Shown here piece by piece: positions 33,050-42,319 of a stretch of DNA of 64,000 nt. Position 1 is the stretch's first letter. Every line of letters begins with the position of its first letter. Source of the DNA: Halobacillus ihumii (GTDB taxonomy: Bacteria; Bacillota; Bacilli; Bacillales; Halobacillaceae); assembly GCF_902726645.1 (NCBI RefSeq), contig NZ_CACVAO010000001.1:1240001-1304000 (forward strand), given 5' to 3'. The notes beneath the pieces were generated by a model. The model was not told the origin of the DNA. It saw only the letters and a list, made by a program, of their open reading frames with translations, and did no database searches. The position numbers and the translations under genes were made by a program.

Positions 33050-33874
33050 TTATGCTGAAGGAATTACAACTGCATTACACGCTCTTTCGTAAAACTCAAT
33101 GGGGCCGGCGCCACCAATAATTGCGTACTCGTAACCAATATCTTTCATATCTTTTAGACAATGATGGAGTAACGAATAACCAATTCCATTCATTCTATTA
33201 GATTCAGAAACACCCATAGGACCAAAATAGCATTTTTTATTTTTATAGACGTCAAAAGCAGCGAATCCGACTATTTCTTCCTCATTATTCAAAGCTATGT
33301 ATATTGATGGATTTCTTGATTTAAAACCACCTTTTAAAGTTTGTGACCATTCGTATGAAAAATTGTGTTCTACATACTTTACTAGTTTATCAGAATCGGT
33401 CTGCTTCACTTTTCGAACAAAATGAGAATCTATGTTTGGAAAAGTGTAATTACCAAGATGCGTAATCATATCACGGGATGTTGTACCGAGAGTTAGTATG
33501 ATTTCTTTATTGTAATCATTTAGATATTTATCGATAAGATCAATGTTAATTAATGCTTTAAGGACATGACCTTCATTTAGATAAACTTGGTTATATTTTT
33601 TCATTATGCTAATGGCAACCTCAAAAACCTGTTTTATCTCCTCTGTTACATAAACGTTAAACAGGGGGGTTTTAGTCCTGTTTTGGTTTGCGGTATTTCC
33701 TACATCTTCAATCTGGGCCCTTAAAAATGCTGCATCCAAGGTACATTTTAAAGAAACCTCCCCAAGCGCGCCTTTTTTTTCACTAATACAAGCGATCAGT
33801 AAATGTATCGGTTCTAATACATTACTTTTTGAAATTTCAACCTCGCTTTCCGCATTCTTCATTATTCTTAACAT
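33050..33874 (-). CDS. Clp_N domain-GNAT acetyltransferase fusion
   Basis: A 274-residue two-domain protein. Residues ~10-115 have the double helical repeat of ClpC/ClpA N-domains (SNVLEPIHLLIACISEKKGALGEV; VTEEIKQVFEVAISIMKKYNQVYLNEGHVLKALI). Residues ~150-270 are a GNAT fold (IYIALNNEEEIVGFAAFDVYKNKKCYFGPMGVSESNRMNGIGYSLLHHCL) with the acetyl-CoA loop NRMNGIG. There is no AAA+ module, so it is not a Clp ATPase. The N-domain may recruit a protein substrate or adaptor. Confidence 0.75.
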   Translation of the reverse strand: MLRIMKNAESEVEISKSNVLEPIHLLIACISEKKGALGEVSLKCTLDAAFLRAQIEDVGNTANQNRTKTPLFNVYVTEEIKQVFEVAISIMKKYNQVYLNEGHVLKALINIDLIDKYLNDYNKEIILTLGTTSRDMITHLGNYTFPNIDSHFVRKVKQTDSDKLVKYVEHNFSYEWSQTLKGGFKSRNPSIYIALNNEEEIVGFAAFDVYKNKKCYFGPMGVSESNRMNGIGYSLLHHCLKDMKDIGYEYAIIGGAGPIEFYERACNAVVIPSA

Positions 33875-33950
33875 CCTATTAGTGATCTTTAAATTATCCA
33901 GTTTTACTCCCCCTTCTGAAAACTATAGAGTTTATAAACCATCTTTCTCC

Positions 33951-34421
33951 TTACTTATATCTACTTAAAATTTCTTCTGGAATATGACAATAATCATTTG
34001 GACATCTAGCTAACCTATCTTGATGTTCTTCTGCACTTCTCACATAGTTTGTTAGAGGTAATACTTCAACAACTATAAGGTCATAATCATTTCTCTCCCC
34101 AAGAAATGCCTTCGCCTCTTTTAAGTGTTCTGCCTTTTCACTATATACTCCTGTTCTATATTTCTCGCCAACATCCTGCCCTTGTTTATTCAAACTGTAT
34201 GGATCAATGATTTCAAATAAATATCCCATTAAGTCCCTGATTGTTACAACCGTCGGATCAAATCCTGTTTTTACACATTCGGCATACCCATCATAATCAT
34301 CCTCAAGCGTATGACTTGTTCCATTAGCTCTTCCCGCTTCTGTAAACTTAACTCCAGGTAAAGTTTTTATAAAAGCTTGTACTCCCCATAAACATCCACC
34401 TGCAATATATACCATTTCCAT
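33951..34421 (-). CDS. msrA: MsrA-like methionine sulfoxide reductase
   Basis: A 156-residue MsrA-fold protein. The catalytic motif is GGCLWG (residues ~8-13), with Leu where GCFWG usually has Phe. Other family positions are GYAECVKTGFDPTVVTIRDLMGYLFEIIDPYSLNKQGQDVGEKYRTGVY and EEHQDRLARCPNDYCHIP. It should reduce methionine-S-sulfoxide in proteins. I chose MEMVYIAGG, behind GGGAGAG, rather than the 14-residue longer frame. Confidence 0.85.
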   Translation of the reverse strand: MEMVYIAGGCLWGVQAFIKTLPGVKFTEAGRANGTSHTLEDDYDGYAECVKTGFDPTVVTIRDLMGYLFEIIDPYSLNKQGQDVGEKYRTGVYSEKAEHLKEAKAFLGERNDYDLIVVEVLPLTNYVRSAEEHQDRLARCPNDYCHIPEEILSRYK

Positions 34422-34629
34422 ATAGTTCTCTCCCTTATACAGTAAAATGACCCAAAAATCCAAGAATCGAGCCCAGTTCTTATTTCAGTTTCGTACCCGT
34501 TAGCGAAAGAGGAATATATATAAACCATTATGATGAAATAGTTAACCCAAAATATTTAATCCAATCTTCCAGTCATTATCTTCCTCTAATTTTATCACTT
34601 TTGTATCTTTACCCCTACAAATTACATAC

Positions 34630-34671
34630 AAAAAAACTCCGACAACCTTTTCAAAAGGTGCCGGAGTGCTT
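34630..34671 (-). terminator. terminator of the first BCCT transporter gene
   Basis: On the minus strand, CACTCCGGCACCTTTTG pairs with CAAAAGGTTGTCGGAGT around a short loop, followed by TTTTTTTG. It lies just beyond the transporter stop codon. Confidence 0.9.
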
Positions 34672-34686
34672 AAACAATACTATGAA

Positions 34687-36240
34687 TTATTTTTCTGCGT
34701 TTCTATCAATGATTCCTTGATCTTTCGCCATCTCTTTCGCAATCCGCGGTGCGTGCCACAATAACGGAAGCATTAAAATCGAGACAGGAACAGCGGCAAT
34801 CACGACAAATGACTGTAAAGCCCCAATGCCTCCCCCGCCAATTTTTATTAAAATCGTAGCAATTACTGCCATGATCACTGCCCAGAACACACGAACCATT
34901 TTCGGTGGATTCCCGGCCCCTGTTACACTCATCGAAATTGAGTAGGCCATTGAGTCAACGGTCGTGACGACAAAGAGCATCGTTAAAATGAGAAAGACGA
35001 ATGGCATTATAAATCCTAATGGCATTTTTTCAGCAATGGCGATGATCGCCGCCGGCAGTCCGCCTTCCATTAGAGGTCCACTGATCGATCCCGCATTCTT
35101 TAACTCCTGAAGAATGCCTGTCCCGCCTAAAATGGTAAACCAAAAGTTGGCGGCCAGCGGTGCGATAATAGCGACCACAAGGAATACTTCTCTAATCTTG
35201 CGCCCTCCAGCGATTCTCGCGACAAGCAGTGAAACTAATGGGCCAAAGCCGATAAACCAGCCGAAGAAGAAGAGCATCCAGCTCCCCAGCCATTCCTGAT
35301 CAGCCCGAAACGTACTAATCGAAATAAATTCGCTCGTGTACATTCCAAAGGATGAAATAAAGGAATCTATAATAAACCCGCCAGGACCAAACAGCAATAA
35401 GAAGAAAGCTATGGCCACCGCCATCACGACGTTTGCCTTACTTAGCCATTGAATCCCTTTTTCAATACCAGTTAATGTAGAGAATAAAACAATTGTAATG
35501 AGAGCTAATATAATGAACACTTGTGTTGTAAAGGTATCAGGCCATCCAAACACCGCGTTGACACCATAACTTACTTGCAACCCAAGAAACCCAATCGGCC
35601 CGATGGTTCCAGCCGCTGCTCCAATGATACAAAAAACATCGGCCAGTGTTCCCCAAATGCTATCACGAATTTTTTCACCAAAGATAGGATACAAAAGGGT
35701 TCTCGGCTTTAGCGGCATGCCCTTATGATGATGGGCATACATAATCACGATCGTACTGATCGCACCATAGACTGACCAGGCCGTGAATCCCCATGACATA
35801 TAACTTTGAGCAAGAGCGGGCGCCACCGCTTCTTTCGTCCCCGCAATAATCCCCGTGTGCATCGGTGGGACTTCCATAAAATAATACATCGGCTCAGCGG
35901 CTGCCCAGAACACTCCGCCAGCCCCAAGTCCTGAAGTCACGACAATCGCAATAAATTTGAACAAGCTCATCTCCGGCTGTTGGCCTGGATTGCCAAGCTT
36001 CACCCTTCCATATTTGGAAAAAGCAATCGCAGCTCCTACAATAAAAGTGGCTAACAAAAGCAACTGCCAATACGCTCCAAAATAACGAATCGATAAGGCA
36101 AAACCTATGTCTACGTAATGTTTAACCATATCTACTTTAACAATCGAAAGTAAAACAAATAGAAGAAGCAGGCCGCCGCTTAGTATAAAAACGGGCCAAT
36201 TCACTTTCTCCTTTAACGAAATCTGATCACTCTTTGACAT
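34687..36240 (-). CDS. BCCT-family osmolyte transporter
   Basis: A 517-residue, 12-helix betaine/carnitine/choline transporter. It has the Gly-rich unwound helix GAGGVFWAAAEPMYYF (substrate region) and the aromatic stretch SWGFTAWSVYGA. WMLFFFGWFIGFGPLVSLLVARIAGGRKIREV is the BCCT signature. BCCT carriers take up glycine betaine or related solutes with Na+ in salt stress. The C-terminal tail is short. The exact substrate cannot be read from sequence. Confidence 0.9.
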   Translation of the reverse strand: MSKSDQISLKEKVNWPVFILSGGLLLLFVLLSIVKVDMVKHYVDIGFALSIRYFGAYWQLLLLATFIVGAAIAFSKYGRVKLGNPGQQPEMSLFKFIAIVVTSGLGAGGVFWAAAEPMYYFMEVPPMHTGIIAGTKEAVAPALAQSYMSWGFTAWSVYGAISTIVIMYAHHHKGMPLKPRTLLYPIFGEKIRDSIWGTLADVFCIIGAAAGTIGPIGFLGLQVSYGVNAVFGWPDTFTTQVFIILALITIVLFSTLTGIEKGIQWLSKANVVMAVAIAFFLLLFGPGGFIIDSFISSFGMYTSEFISISTFRADQEWLGSWMLFFFGWFIGFGPLVSLLVARIAGGRKIREVFLVVAIIAPLAANFWFTILGGTGILQELKNAGSISGPLMEGGLPAAIIAIAEKMPLGFIMPFVFLILTMLFVVTTVDSMAYSISMSVTGAGNPPKMVRVFWAVIMAVIATILIKIGGGGIGALQSFVVIAAVPVSILMLPLLWHAPRIAKEMAKDQGIIDRNAEK

Positions 36241-36486
36241 CCATTCACCCCTATAAATAATACCCTGATGTTCAGGTTTCGTCCCTGACTATCAAGTTTT
36301 CATTGCCTCTGCAAAAGAACTTCGACTCCCTGATCAATCTCGGATATCCCTTTCCTTCACTCCTAGTTGTTTAGTTTAGAAACTAAATTAAAGAAACGAG
36401 CCCAATTTGTTCGACAGCTTACCATTATACAGCAATGGCACCTCCAATCAAATGGCATGGAATAGATGTGAGAAAAACGGCCATAC

Positions 36487-36523
36487 AAAAAGAGCACCAT
36501 TCACTCCGATGAATGGCGCTCTC
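36487..36523 (-). terminator. terminator of the alpha/beta hydrolase gene
   Basis: On the minus strand GAGCGCCATTCA pairs with TGAATGGTGCTC around a 7-base loop, then TTTTTG. It follows the hydrolase stop codon by 15 bp. Confidence 0.85.
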
Positions 36524-36537
36524 CTCCGTTTGTTCAT

Positions 36538-37875
36538 CTATTCTATAAAACCAACATTCTTGAAAAAGCTTACGATCCCTTTGACCAGTCCATCTGCTAA
36601 CGGCAAGTCCGGATCGGAGTAAGTCTGTAAATTTCCTGCTCTGTCCTCAGGAGCCTCTTTTAAGACATGATTCATTTTCTCAATCACTAACAATTCAGCC
36701 TCTGGTTTCGCTTCTTGGAGCATTTCGGCCTCTTGGACTGGTACTTGAAGATCCCGTTTTCCGTTGACAATCAGGATAGGAATATTTAACTTCTGAATTG
36801 CCTGGGCAGGGTTATACTGCATCCATGAAGACAAAAATGGCTGAACAGATAGACGAAATACGCTTTGTAATTCCTTGGGTACATCCTCTACTTGTTCGCC
36901 TGCCTTTAGCTGCTCTAGAATTTCCTTACTTTGCTTTTTCAGACCTTCAGGAAGATTAACTTTTAACTGATCATAAAGGACTTCATTTATCGGCCGGCCA
37001 GCCCCTGCTAACGATACAAAGGCATCAACGCCCACTTCTTCAGCTGCCATCATACCAACGAGAGATCCTTGGCTGTGCCCAATCACGCCTACTTTTGAAA
37101 ATTGGTCCTCCCCATTTAACATGTCTACCCATGCCTGAGCATCCTGCGCAAATTGGTCAAAGCGAAGTTCTTTTTCCGGAATCGCCGCTTGTTGATTTTT
37201 CCCTACACCACGTTTATCGTACCGCACACTAGCTATACCCTGTTCGGCTAACGCCTCCGCCAAAAGCTTTAAACTGTTGTTTTTCCCTTGAACGGTGGCA
37301 GCATTACCGTTACGGTCAGTCGGTCCTGAACCAGGAATAATCAACACAACTGGGTACGGCCCCTCTTCAACAGGCGTCTCTAGCTCTCCAAACAGTTTGC
37401 CTTCGTTCGTGTCGACACTGAGAAATTGCCCCTTTTCCTCTTTGGCAACATCACCCGTTTCAGCTTTTCCCTTTTTCAGTTCAAAAGGAAACGATTGACC
37501 TTGCTGCGTAAAGGTTCCAGATATCGTATCTCCCTCTTTCTCCCCTTCGAAGCTGATCTTCTGACCTGCTAACTCCATGTGAAAAGAGACCGCTGATCCA
37601 TCAACCTTTACTTCCGCAAACGGGTAGTCCTCTACACCTTGAACCGGAATACTGAGCGCTCCACTCCATCCGTCCCCTTTTTCAAAAGTAGTCATGATCG
37701 GTAATGGCTGGTTGGGCACATTAATACTTCCATTCCAACTGCCTGCTATACCTTCTGTGGACGATTTTCCATCTTCTGATTTACTCTGATCCGTTTGGTT
37801 TTGATCGGATTGGCTGCTGCAGCCTACTAACAAAAGCATGATAGCGAACAATAAACCAATACTTTTCCCCTTCAT
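36538..37875 (-). CDS. lipoprotein alpha/beta hydrolase
   Basis: A 445-residue lipoprotein (lipobox LLVGCSS). Residues ~45-140 form a beta-rich N-terminal domain (GSWNGSINVPNQPLPIMTTFEKGDGWSG). The hydrolase domain has an oxyanion-hole loop (IIPGSGPTDRNGN), the nucleophile elbow GHSQGS, Asp in NGKRDLQVP and His in EKMNHVLKEA, so the triad is complete. It acts on the outer face of the membrane, probably as an esterase; the substrate is unknown. Confidence 0.85.
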   Translation of the reverse strand: MKGKSIGLLFAIMLLLVGCSSQSDQNQTDQSKSEDGKSSTEGIAGSWNGSINVPNQPLPIMTTFEKGDGWSGALSIPVQGVEDYPFAEVKVDGSAVSFHMELAGQKISFEGEKEGDTISGTFTQQGQSFPFELKKGKAETGDVAKEEKGQFLSVDTNEGKLFGELETPVEEGPYPVVLIIPGSGPTDRNGNAATVQGKNNSLKLLAEALAEQGIASVRYDKRGVGKNQQAAIPEKELRFDQFAQDAQAWVDMLNGEDQFSKVGVIGHSQGSLVGMMAAEEVGVDAFVSLAGAGRPINEVLYDQLKVNLPEGLKKQSKEILEQLKAGEQVEDVPKELQSVFRLSVQPFLSSWMQYNPAQAIQKLNIPILIVNGKRDLQVPVQEAEMLQEAKPEAELLVIEKMNHVLKEAPEDRAGNLQTYSDPDLPLADGLVKGIVSFFKNVGFIE

Positions 37876-37959
37876 CGACTCATCCTTCCAGTGAATTTAT
37901 TACTTTCTAAAGGTACGAGTGAAGGGCAAGAAGGTTTCATAGAAACTAACATTTACATT

Positions 37960-39036
37960 TCACTTGTACAGTATTTCATATATGGCTTCTTGTTCTTTAT
38001 CTCTTATAATAATTTTATAAGGAATCTTTTCAATTGATAATTTATCTCTCTTTATTTCTACGACCTGCCTTGCATAGTTAGCAATTTGTTCAGCTGTCCT
38101 TTTACTTTGTCCCCCTTCTGACAGAGAAGTCTTTAAAATGATTTGAAGTGGTTTTGGATGGAAGGAAAAAGCAAATCCAGTCACTTTGTTGTATCTTTTA
38201 TGTGTTTCCTCCCTGACCGATGATAATATCGGTTGCCACTTCTGCTCCTTTATTTCTGCTTCAGTTTGCCTGGTGACTTCAACTTCATATTTTAATTGCT
38301 CTTGAGAATAAATTGCATTGTGGACCAACTTTTCAATGTCATCCTTCACTTTATTATAATGTTGTTCGCTTCCTACAATTTCTACTTTTATAATATGTGG
38401 TGTCCGAGCATCGATCCCCAACGTAGTAAAACGATAACCTTCTTGTTGCAATACCTCTTGGGTGATTTGGAAAAGTTGATGATTCGTCCGTTCTTTTTCT
38501 CCATTCTTCCTATGAGCAAACTCTTTGTCCTGTACGTCTACGTTAATTTCAACTTCACCAATGTTGTAAGAATGGGCGAGGTCTTTAATAACCTGTACTA
38601 TTTCATCTTCAAGTTCTTGTTTAGATGTTTTATCCCTTACAAAAACAGTGATATTAGGTGGTTCCGAGGAGAAAAACATAGACATTGCAACATCAACTAC
38701 ACCTTGATAATTATTAGTTAATGTTTCATGCGCCTTGCCAAAGAAATGATTTAACTTTTCTTCCCTATCCTCAGTTTGGGCTATACTCTGCAAAATTTCA
38801 CTAACTAAAGGAACATTCGACATCACTTTTGCCATAGCCGGAGAAACGAATGCTGACCCTATTAACAAACAAAATACTATTACAGCAGCACCACTAAGAT
38901 AAGTCACTTTCTTGCCAAAGCTCCACTTTTTCTTTTTTCCTCGCTTAATGGCAGACTTAATAGCAGTATTCAACTTTTCTTCAGGAACCTCTATTTTGTC
39001 TACATCCTTCTTAAAATTCGGAAAGTCATTGTTCAT
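37960..39036 (-). CDS. anti-sigma factor-like protein (DUF4179/DUF4030)
   Basis: A 358-residue protein. The cytoplasmic N-terminus (VPEEKLNTAIKSAIKRGKKKK) and a single membrane helix (residues ~45-70, ending FVSPAMAKVMSNVPLVSEIL) match the DUF4179 anti-sigma pattern. The outer domain repeats a DUF4030-like unit (TTLGIDARTPHIIKVEIVGSEQHYNKVKDDIEKLVHNAIYSQEQLKYEVEV). It overlaps the sigma factor gene by four bases, so it is most likely the membrane anchor that holds the sigma factor inactive. Confidence 0.78.
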   Translation of the reverse strand: MNNDFPNFKKDVDKIEVPEEKLNTAIKSAIKRGKKKKWSFGKKVTYLSGAAVIVFCLLIGSAFVSPAMAKVMSNVPLVSEILQSIAQTEDREEKLNHFFGKAHETLTNNYQGVVDVAMSMFFSSEPPNITVFVRDKTSKQELEDEIVQVIKDLAHSYNIGEVEINVDVQDKEFAHRKNGEKERTNHQLFQITQEVLQQEGYRFTTLGIDARTPHIIKVEIVGSEQHYNKVKDDIEKLVHNAIYSQEQLKYEVEVTRQTEAEIKEQKWQPILSSVREETHKRYNKVTGFAFSFHPKPLQIILKTSLSEGGQSKRTAEQIANYARQVVEIKRDKLSIEKIPYKIIIRDKEQEAIYEILYK

Positions 39037-39551
39037 TTAATACTTTCCTCCTTTAAATCCATTTTTAACTGTTTAACGGCACGGTGTAAATGAGTCTTTA
39101 CCGTTCCTTCAGGGCGATCCAGCGTTTCAGCAATTTGTTTTATCGTAAAATCTTTATAATACCTGAGGATGATTATTGATTTATATTGATCTTGTAACCG
39201 ATTAATAGCATCGACTAAATCAATGCTGTCTTCTTCCCGATGAACTTCTCTTGTATGAAAATTTTCAATTTCATCAATAGGTATTACACGTTTGTTCTTC
39301 TTGATAAAATCCAATGCCTGATTAATTAAAATTCGTGTTAACCACGTAGAAAAATATTTATTCTCCTTTAATGTTTTCATCGATATGTACGCCTTGTATA
39401 TGGCTTCCTGGACAATATCTAAAGCATCGCTTTCATTTTTTACATACACATATGCCATACGGTAAAGTTTGTTTTTCTCTTCTTGAATCAATTCCTGAAA
39501 AGCTTTATCGCTTCCCCTTTTTGCCTTTTTTACCTTCTTCTGATCCGCCAT
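39033..39551 (-). CDS. ECF-type sigma-70 factor
   Basis: A 172-residue ECF sigma factor with region 2 (LYRMAYVYVKNESDALDIVQEAIYKAYISMKTLKENKYFSTWLTRILIN) and region 4 (LQDQYKSIIILRYYKDFTIKQIAETLDRPEGTVKTHLHRAVKQLK). I chose ATG at 39551 because GGAGG lies five bases upstream. It forms an operon with the DUF4179 protein. A candidate ECF promoter just upstream suggests it transcribes its own gene. Confidence 0.9.
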   Translation of the reverse strand: MADQKKVKKAKRGSDKAFQELIQEEKNKLYRMAYVYVKNESDALDIVQEAIYKAYISMKTLKENKYFSTWLTRILINQALDFIKKNKRVIPIDEIENFHTREVHREEDSIDLVDAINRLQDQYKSIIILRYYKDFTIKQIAETLDRPEGTVKTHLHRAVKQLKMDLKEESIK

Positions 39552-39577
39552 GTTTTCCTCCTTCCGCTCCAATTCTT

Positions 39578-39605
39578 AGACTCGAAACAAACCTAAAACG
39601 TTTCA
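39578..39605 (-). promoter_or_regulatory. candidate autoregulated ECF promoter
   Basis: On the minus strand TGAAAC (39605-39600), a 15-bp spacer and CGAGTCT (39584-39578) resemble the TGAAAC…CGTC/CGA promoters of Bacillus ECF sigma factors. It lies 27 bp upstream of the sigma factor start codon. Confidence 0.55.
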
Positions 39606-39697
39606 ATAAAAAAAGAACCTCACAAATCGAGATTCTCTAGCAAGAGAGCTATTTTTCTATACAGGATGCCCCAATTATTCACCTTATCAACTTTTTC

Positions 39698-39976
39698 TTA
39701 AAAGCCGTTATTATTAGAAAATGGTTTAGAACCGAGCCATTCTGTTTTTTTGAAAGGGACTTGATCTCTTTTTGTTAACATTTCATCGATTACAAAGTAG
39801 CATGTACTTACTGGCAAGGACATATAGAACAATACTTGAAAGTAGTGTTCCTTCAGAAAAGTAATAGTGATGATAACTGCAATCACTATATGAAGACCAA
39901 GACTAATTTCCATTTTACAACTTAAAATAAAGTCCGCTATCCAACTCTTATGTATTCCTATTAATTGAATACCCAA
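39698..39976 (-). CDS. small membrane protein, 92 aa
   Basis: Two hydrophobic helices (residues ~22-40 and 46-66) and a polar C-terminus (MLTKRDQVPFKKTEW). The start is TTG and overlaps the end of the next upstream gene by 16 bp. No family is recognised; it may be co-translated with the 69-residue protein. Confidence 0.45.
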   Translation of the reverse strand: MGIQLIGIHKSWIADFILSCKMEISLGLHIVIAVIITITFLKEHYFQVLFYMSLPVSTCYFVIDEMLTKRDQVPFKKTEWLGSKPFSNNNGF

Positions 39977-40170
39977 CTTCCTAAAATTTGAACAACCACT
40001 ATTACAACGGCGATGATCGGGCCGACAACAAAAACTCCTACAAACAAAGACTTTAAGATATCAAAAAGTATTGGAGGATTTTTCTTCTTATTATTTTCAT
40101 TCATATCCTGTAAAGTCTGATTTATGCTTTCCAATTCTTCTAGGACTTGCTTTTCCACATCTTTTTCCAC
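39961..40170 (-). CDS. small membrane protein with coiled-coil N-terminus, 69 aa
   Basis: Residues 1-30 are a charged amphipathic helix (EKQVLEELESINQTLQDMNENNKKK) and residues 36-66 a hydrophobic membrane segment. This layout is typical of small oligomeric membrane proteins. No family is recognised. The 274-bp interval up to the antiporter gene contains nothing I can name. Confidence 0.5.
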   Translation of the reverse strand: MEKDVEKQVLEELESINQTLQDMNENNKKKNPPILFDILKSLFVGVFVVGPIIAVVIVVVQILGSWVFN

Positions 40171-40444
40171 TTATATCACCACCAACTCTAGCTTAATTAC
40201 AATTATTTCAAAATCCCATCATATTCTCAATAGATTACTTCACAATCTGACCCAAACGTAGAAATTAGCGCTATTCCACAGATTTAGCGAGTGGATTTAG
40301 ATTAAATGTAACGAGTTGAATATTACTACAATAATGGCCAACAAAATAAGTAAACATATTTATCAAATCATTAAAAGTATAAATTGCTCAACACTCTATG
40401 GGACATACTAACAATTATACATAGATGAGTGAGGAGGTTCACCT

Positions 40445-42262
40445 ATGGTTGATTCTTTATTATTTCAAGTAGTCATGATCGGGGTCCTCGGGATCGGCGC
40501 CCAATGGCTCGCCTGGCATTTTCGTTTTCCAGCCATTGTAGCGATGTCCCTTGCTGGCTTACTTGCTGGACCGCTTTTCGGCATCTTGACCCCAAAAGAT
40601 GCATTTGGGGATACCTTTCAGATATTTATTTCCATTGCGGTAGCGATAATTCTGTTTGAAGGGAGCTTAAACCTCAACTTCAAGGAAATTCGCGGGATTG
40701 GGCGTCCCATAGTGCGAATCATAACAGTAGGTGCCTTTATTGCATGGATCTTGGGTTCATTTGCTGCACATTATGTAGCTGGGCTGTCTTGGGCTGTTGC
40801 TTTTGTCATTGGTGGTCTGTTCATCGTCACTGGCCCAACGGTTATTTTACCTCTTTTACGGCAGGCGAAATTGAAACAACGGCCTGCATCGATTTTAAAA
40901 TGGGAAGGCATTATTGTTGACCCACTTGGAGCATTACTTGCTGTTTTTGCATTTGAAATCATTGTTTTTCTTACATCTGAGGAAATTTCAGCAGCCATAC
41001 TGCTCTTTTTTTTCCTATCGTCTCTATTGGCCGCCTTTATAGGTTGGTTGACAGGAGTTATCGTAGGGTGGATCTTCGAAAAAGGTTATGTTCCTGAGTT
41101 TTTACGCTCCCCCGTTGTCCTATCCATGGTGACCGCTTGCTTTATGGTGACCGATGAGATTAAACATGAAACAGGCTTACTCGCAGTCACTGCGATGGGA
41201 ATCAAATTGGCTAATATGAATATTTCATCGTTTAGTGATATGCGTCACTTTAAGGAAAATATGTCTGTACTGCTTATGTCAGTGGTCTATGTCATGATTA
41301 CAGCAGGGGTAACAAGAGAAACATTGCTGGATATATTAAGTTGGAATATCATTGGCTATATCCTGTTAATGATCTTCCTTGTTCGTCCCTTATCCATTTG
41401 GCTTTCAACCATTAATACAGATATTACGAATCAGGAGAAAGCGCTGGTCGGGTGGATCGCCCCCCGAGGAATTGTCGCGTTAACCGTTTCCAGTTACTTT
41501 GCCCATGTCCTGTTAGATGCTGGGTATGCTGATGCAAATCTTGTCATCCCCATGACGCTCGGTCTCGTTTTTTCAACGGTGGTGGCACATGGATTTTCAA
41601 TCCGATGGGTAGCGGAGAAACTTGGTCTCGCTGTCAACAGCCAGCCTGGTGTCCTGATTGTTGGCAGTAATCCATTTAGTGTCAGTATGGCAAAAGTGAT
41701 GAGGGAGTTAGATATTCCAATACTATTGGCGGATTCATCAAAGCAGCGGCTAAAGGCTGCTCAAGGGACAGATATTGACACCTTTCATGGCGAAATATTG
41801 TCTGAACTATACGATCATGAGTTAGACATCACACCATATGAATACATGGTGGCAGCATCTAATCTGAACTCTTATAACGCTTTAGTTTGTAGATCCTTTG
41901 TTCAGGAAATGGGCCGAAATAACATCTTTAGTCTGCACAATGAGAATGGAGAAGGACTGACGGATCTCGTTGACAAATATGACAAACGCATTTTAACAAA
42001 GGAAAATATTTCGTGGGGCGATCTGAATGACCGTGTTGAACAAGGCTTCCAATTCAACACAACGGAGTTAACTAAAAAAAGCTTTTCCCAATGCGTGGAG
42101 GAACGCAGTGAACAAAGCTTGATCCTGTTTGTTTTAAAATCATCTGGAAAAATCGAGTTTTCAACACATGAAGGACAGGTCATAGGGAAACAAGGCGATA
42201 CAGTTGTAAGCCTGGATCCGCCAGACACTCTAAGCAAGAACACTGAAGAAATAGAGGAATAG
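40445..42262 (+). CDS. Na+/H+ antiporter, CPA1 type with TrkA-N-like domain
   Basis: A 605-residue protein. About 12-13 helices (residues 5-390) form a CPA1/NhaP-type exchanger with FEGSLNLNF, TGPTVILPLLR and KWEGIIVDPLGALLAV, where the Asp of DPLGA is the expected ion site. Then comes a cytoplasmic Rossmann-like TrkA-N domain (VLIVGSNPFSVSMAKVMRELDIPILLADSSKQRLKAA; HGEIL; YMVAASNLNSYN) and a C-terminal region. It should export Na+ (or K+) for protons, with nucleotide control. ATG follows GAGGAGG. Confidence 0.88.
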   Translation: MVDSLLFQVVMIGVLGIGAQWLAWHFRFPAIVAMSLAGLLAGPLFGILTPKDAFGDTFQIFISIAVAIILFEGSLNLNFKEIRGIGRPIVRIITVGAFIAWILGSFAAHYVAGLSWAVAFVIGGLFIVTGPTVILPLLRQAKLKQRPASILKWEGIIVDPLGALLAVFAFEIIVFLTSEEISAAILLFFFLSSLLAAFIGWLTGVIVGWIFEKGYVPEFLRSPVVLSMVTACFMVTDEIKHETGLLAVTAMGIKLANMNISSFSDMRHFKENMSVLLMSVVYVMITAGVTRETLLDILSWNIIGYILLMIFLVRPLSIWLSTINTDITNQEKALVGWIAPRGIVALTVSSYFAHVLLDAGYADANLVIPMTLGLVFSTVVAHGFSIRWVAEKLGLAVNSQPGVLIVGSNPFSVSMAKVMRELDIPILLADSSKQRLKAAQGTDIDTFHGEILSELYDHELDITPYEYMVAASNLNSYNALVCRSFVQEMGRNNIFSLHNENGEGLTDLVDKYDKRILTKENISWGDLNDRVEQGFQFNTTELTKKSFSQCVEERSEQSLILFVLKSSGKIEFSTHEGQVIGKQGDTVVSLDPPDTLSKNTEEIEE

Positions 42263-42267
42263 ATAGA

Positions 42268-42295
42268 GGCGCTTATCTTACTAGAGATGAGCGCC
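42268..42295. terminator. hairpin after the antiporter gene
   Basis: GGCGCTTATCT and AGATGAGCGCC form an 11-bp stem with one mismatch, five bases after the antiporter stop. No U-run follows on either strand, so it is a weak terminator or a transcript-end stabiliser. It ends in GCGCCCGTT, the left part of the IS110 target. Confidence 0.45.
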
Positions 42296-42319
42296 CGTTA
42301 GTGAAGGAATTTGAAGCAT

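Noticed and set aside
38296..38721. 141-codon plus-strand frame
   Set aside because: It lies entirely antisense to the anti-sigma gene, whose domains are recognisable; the plus frame has no site and an atypical composition.
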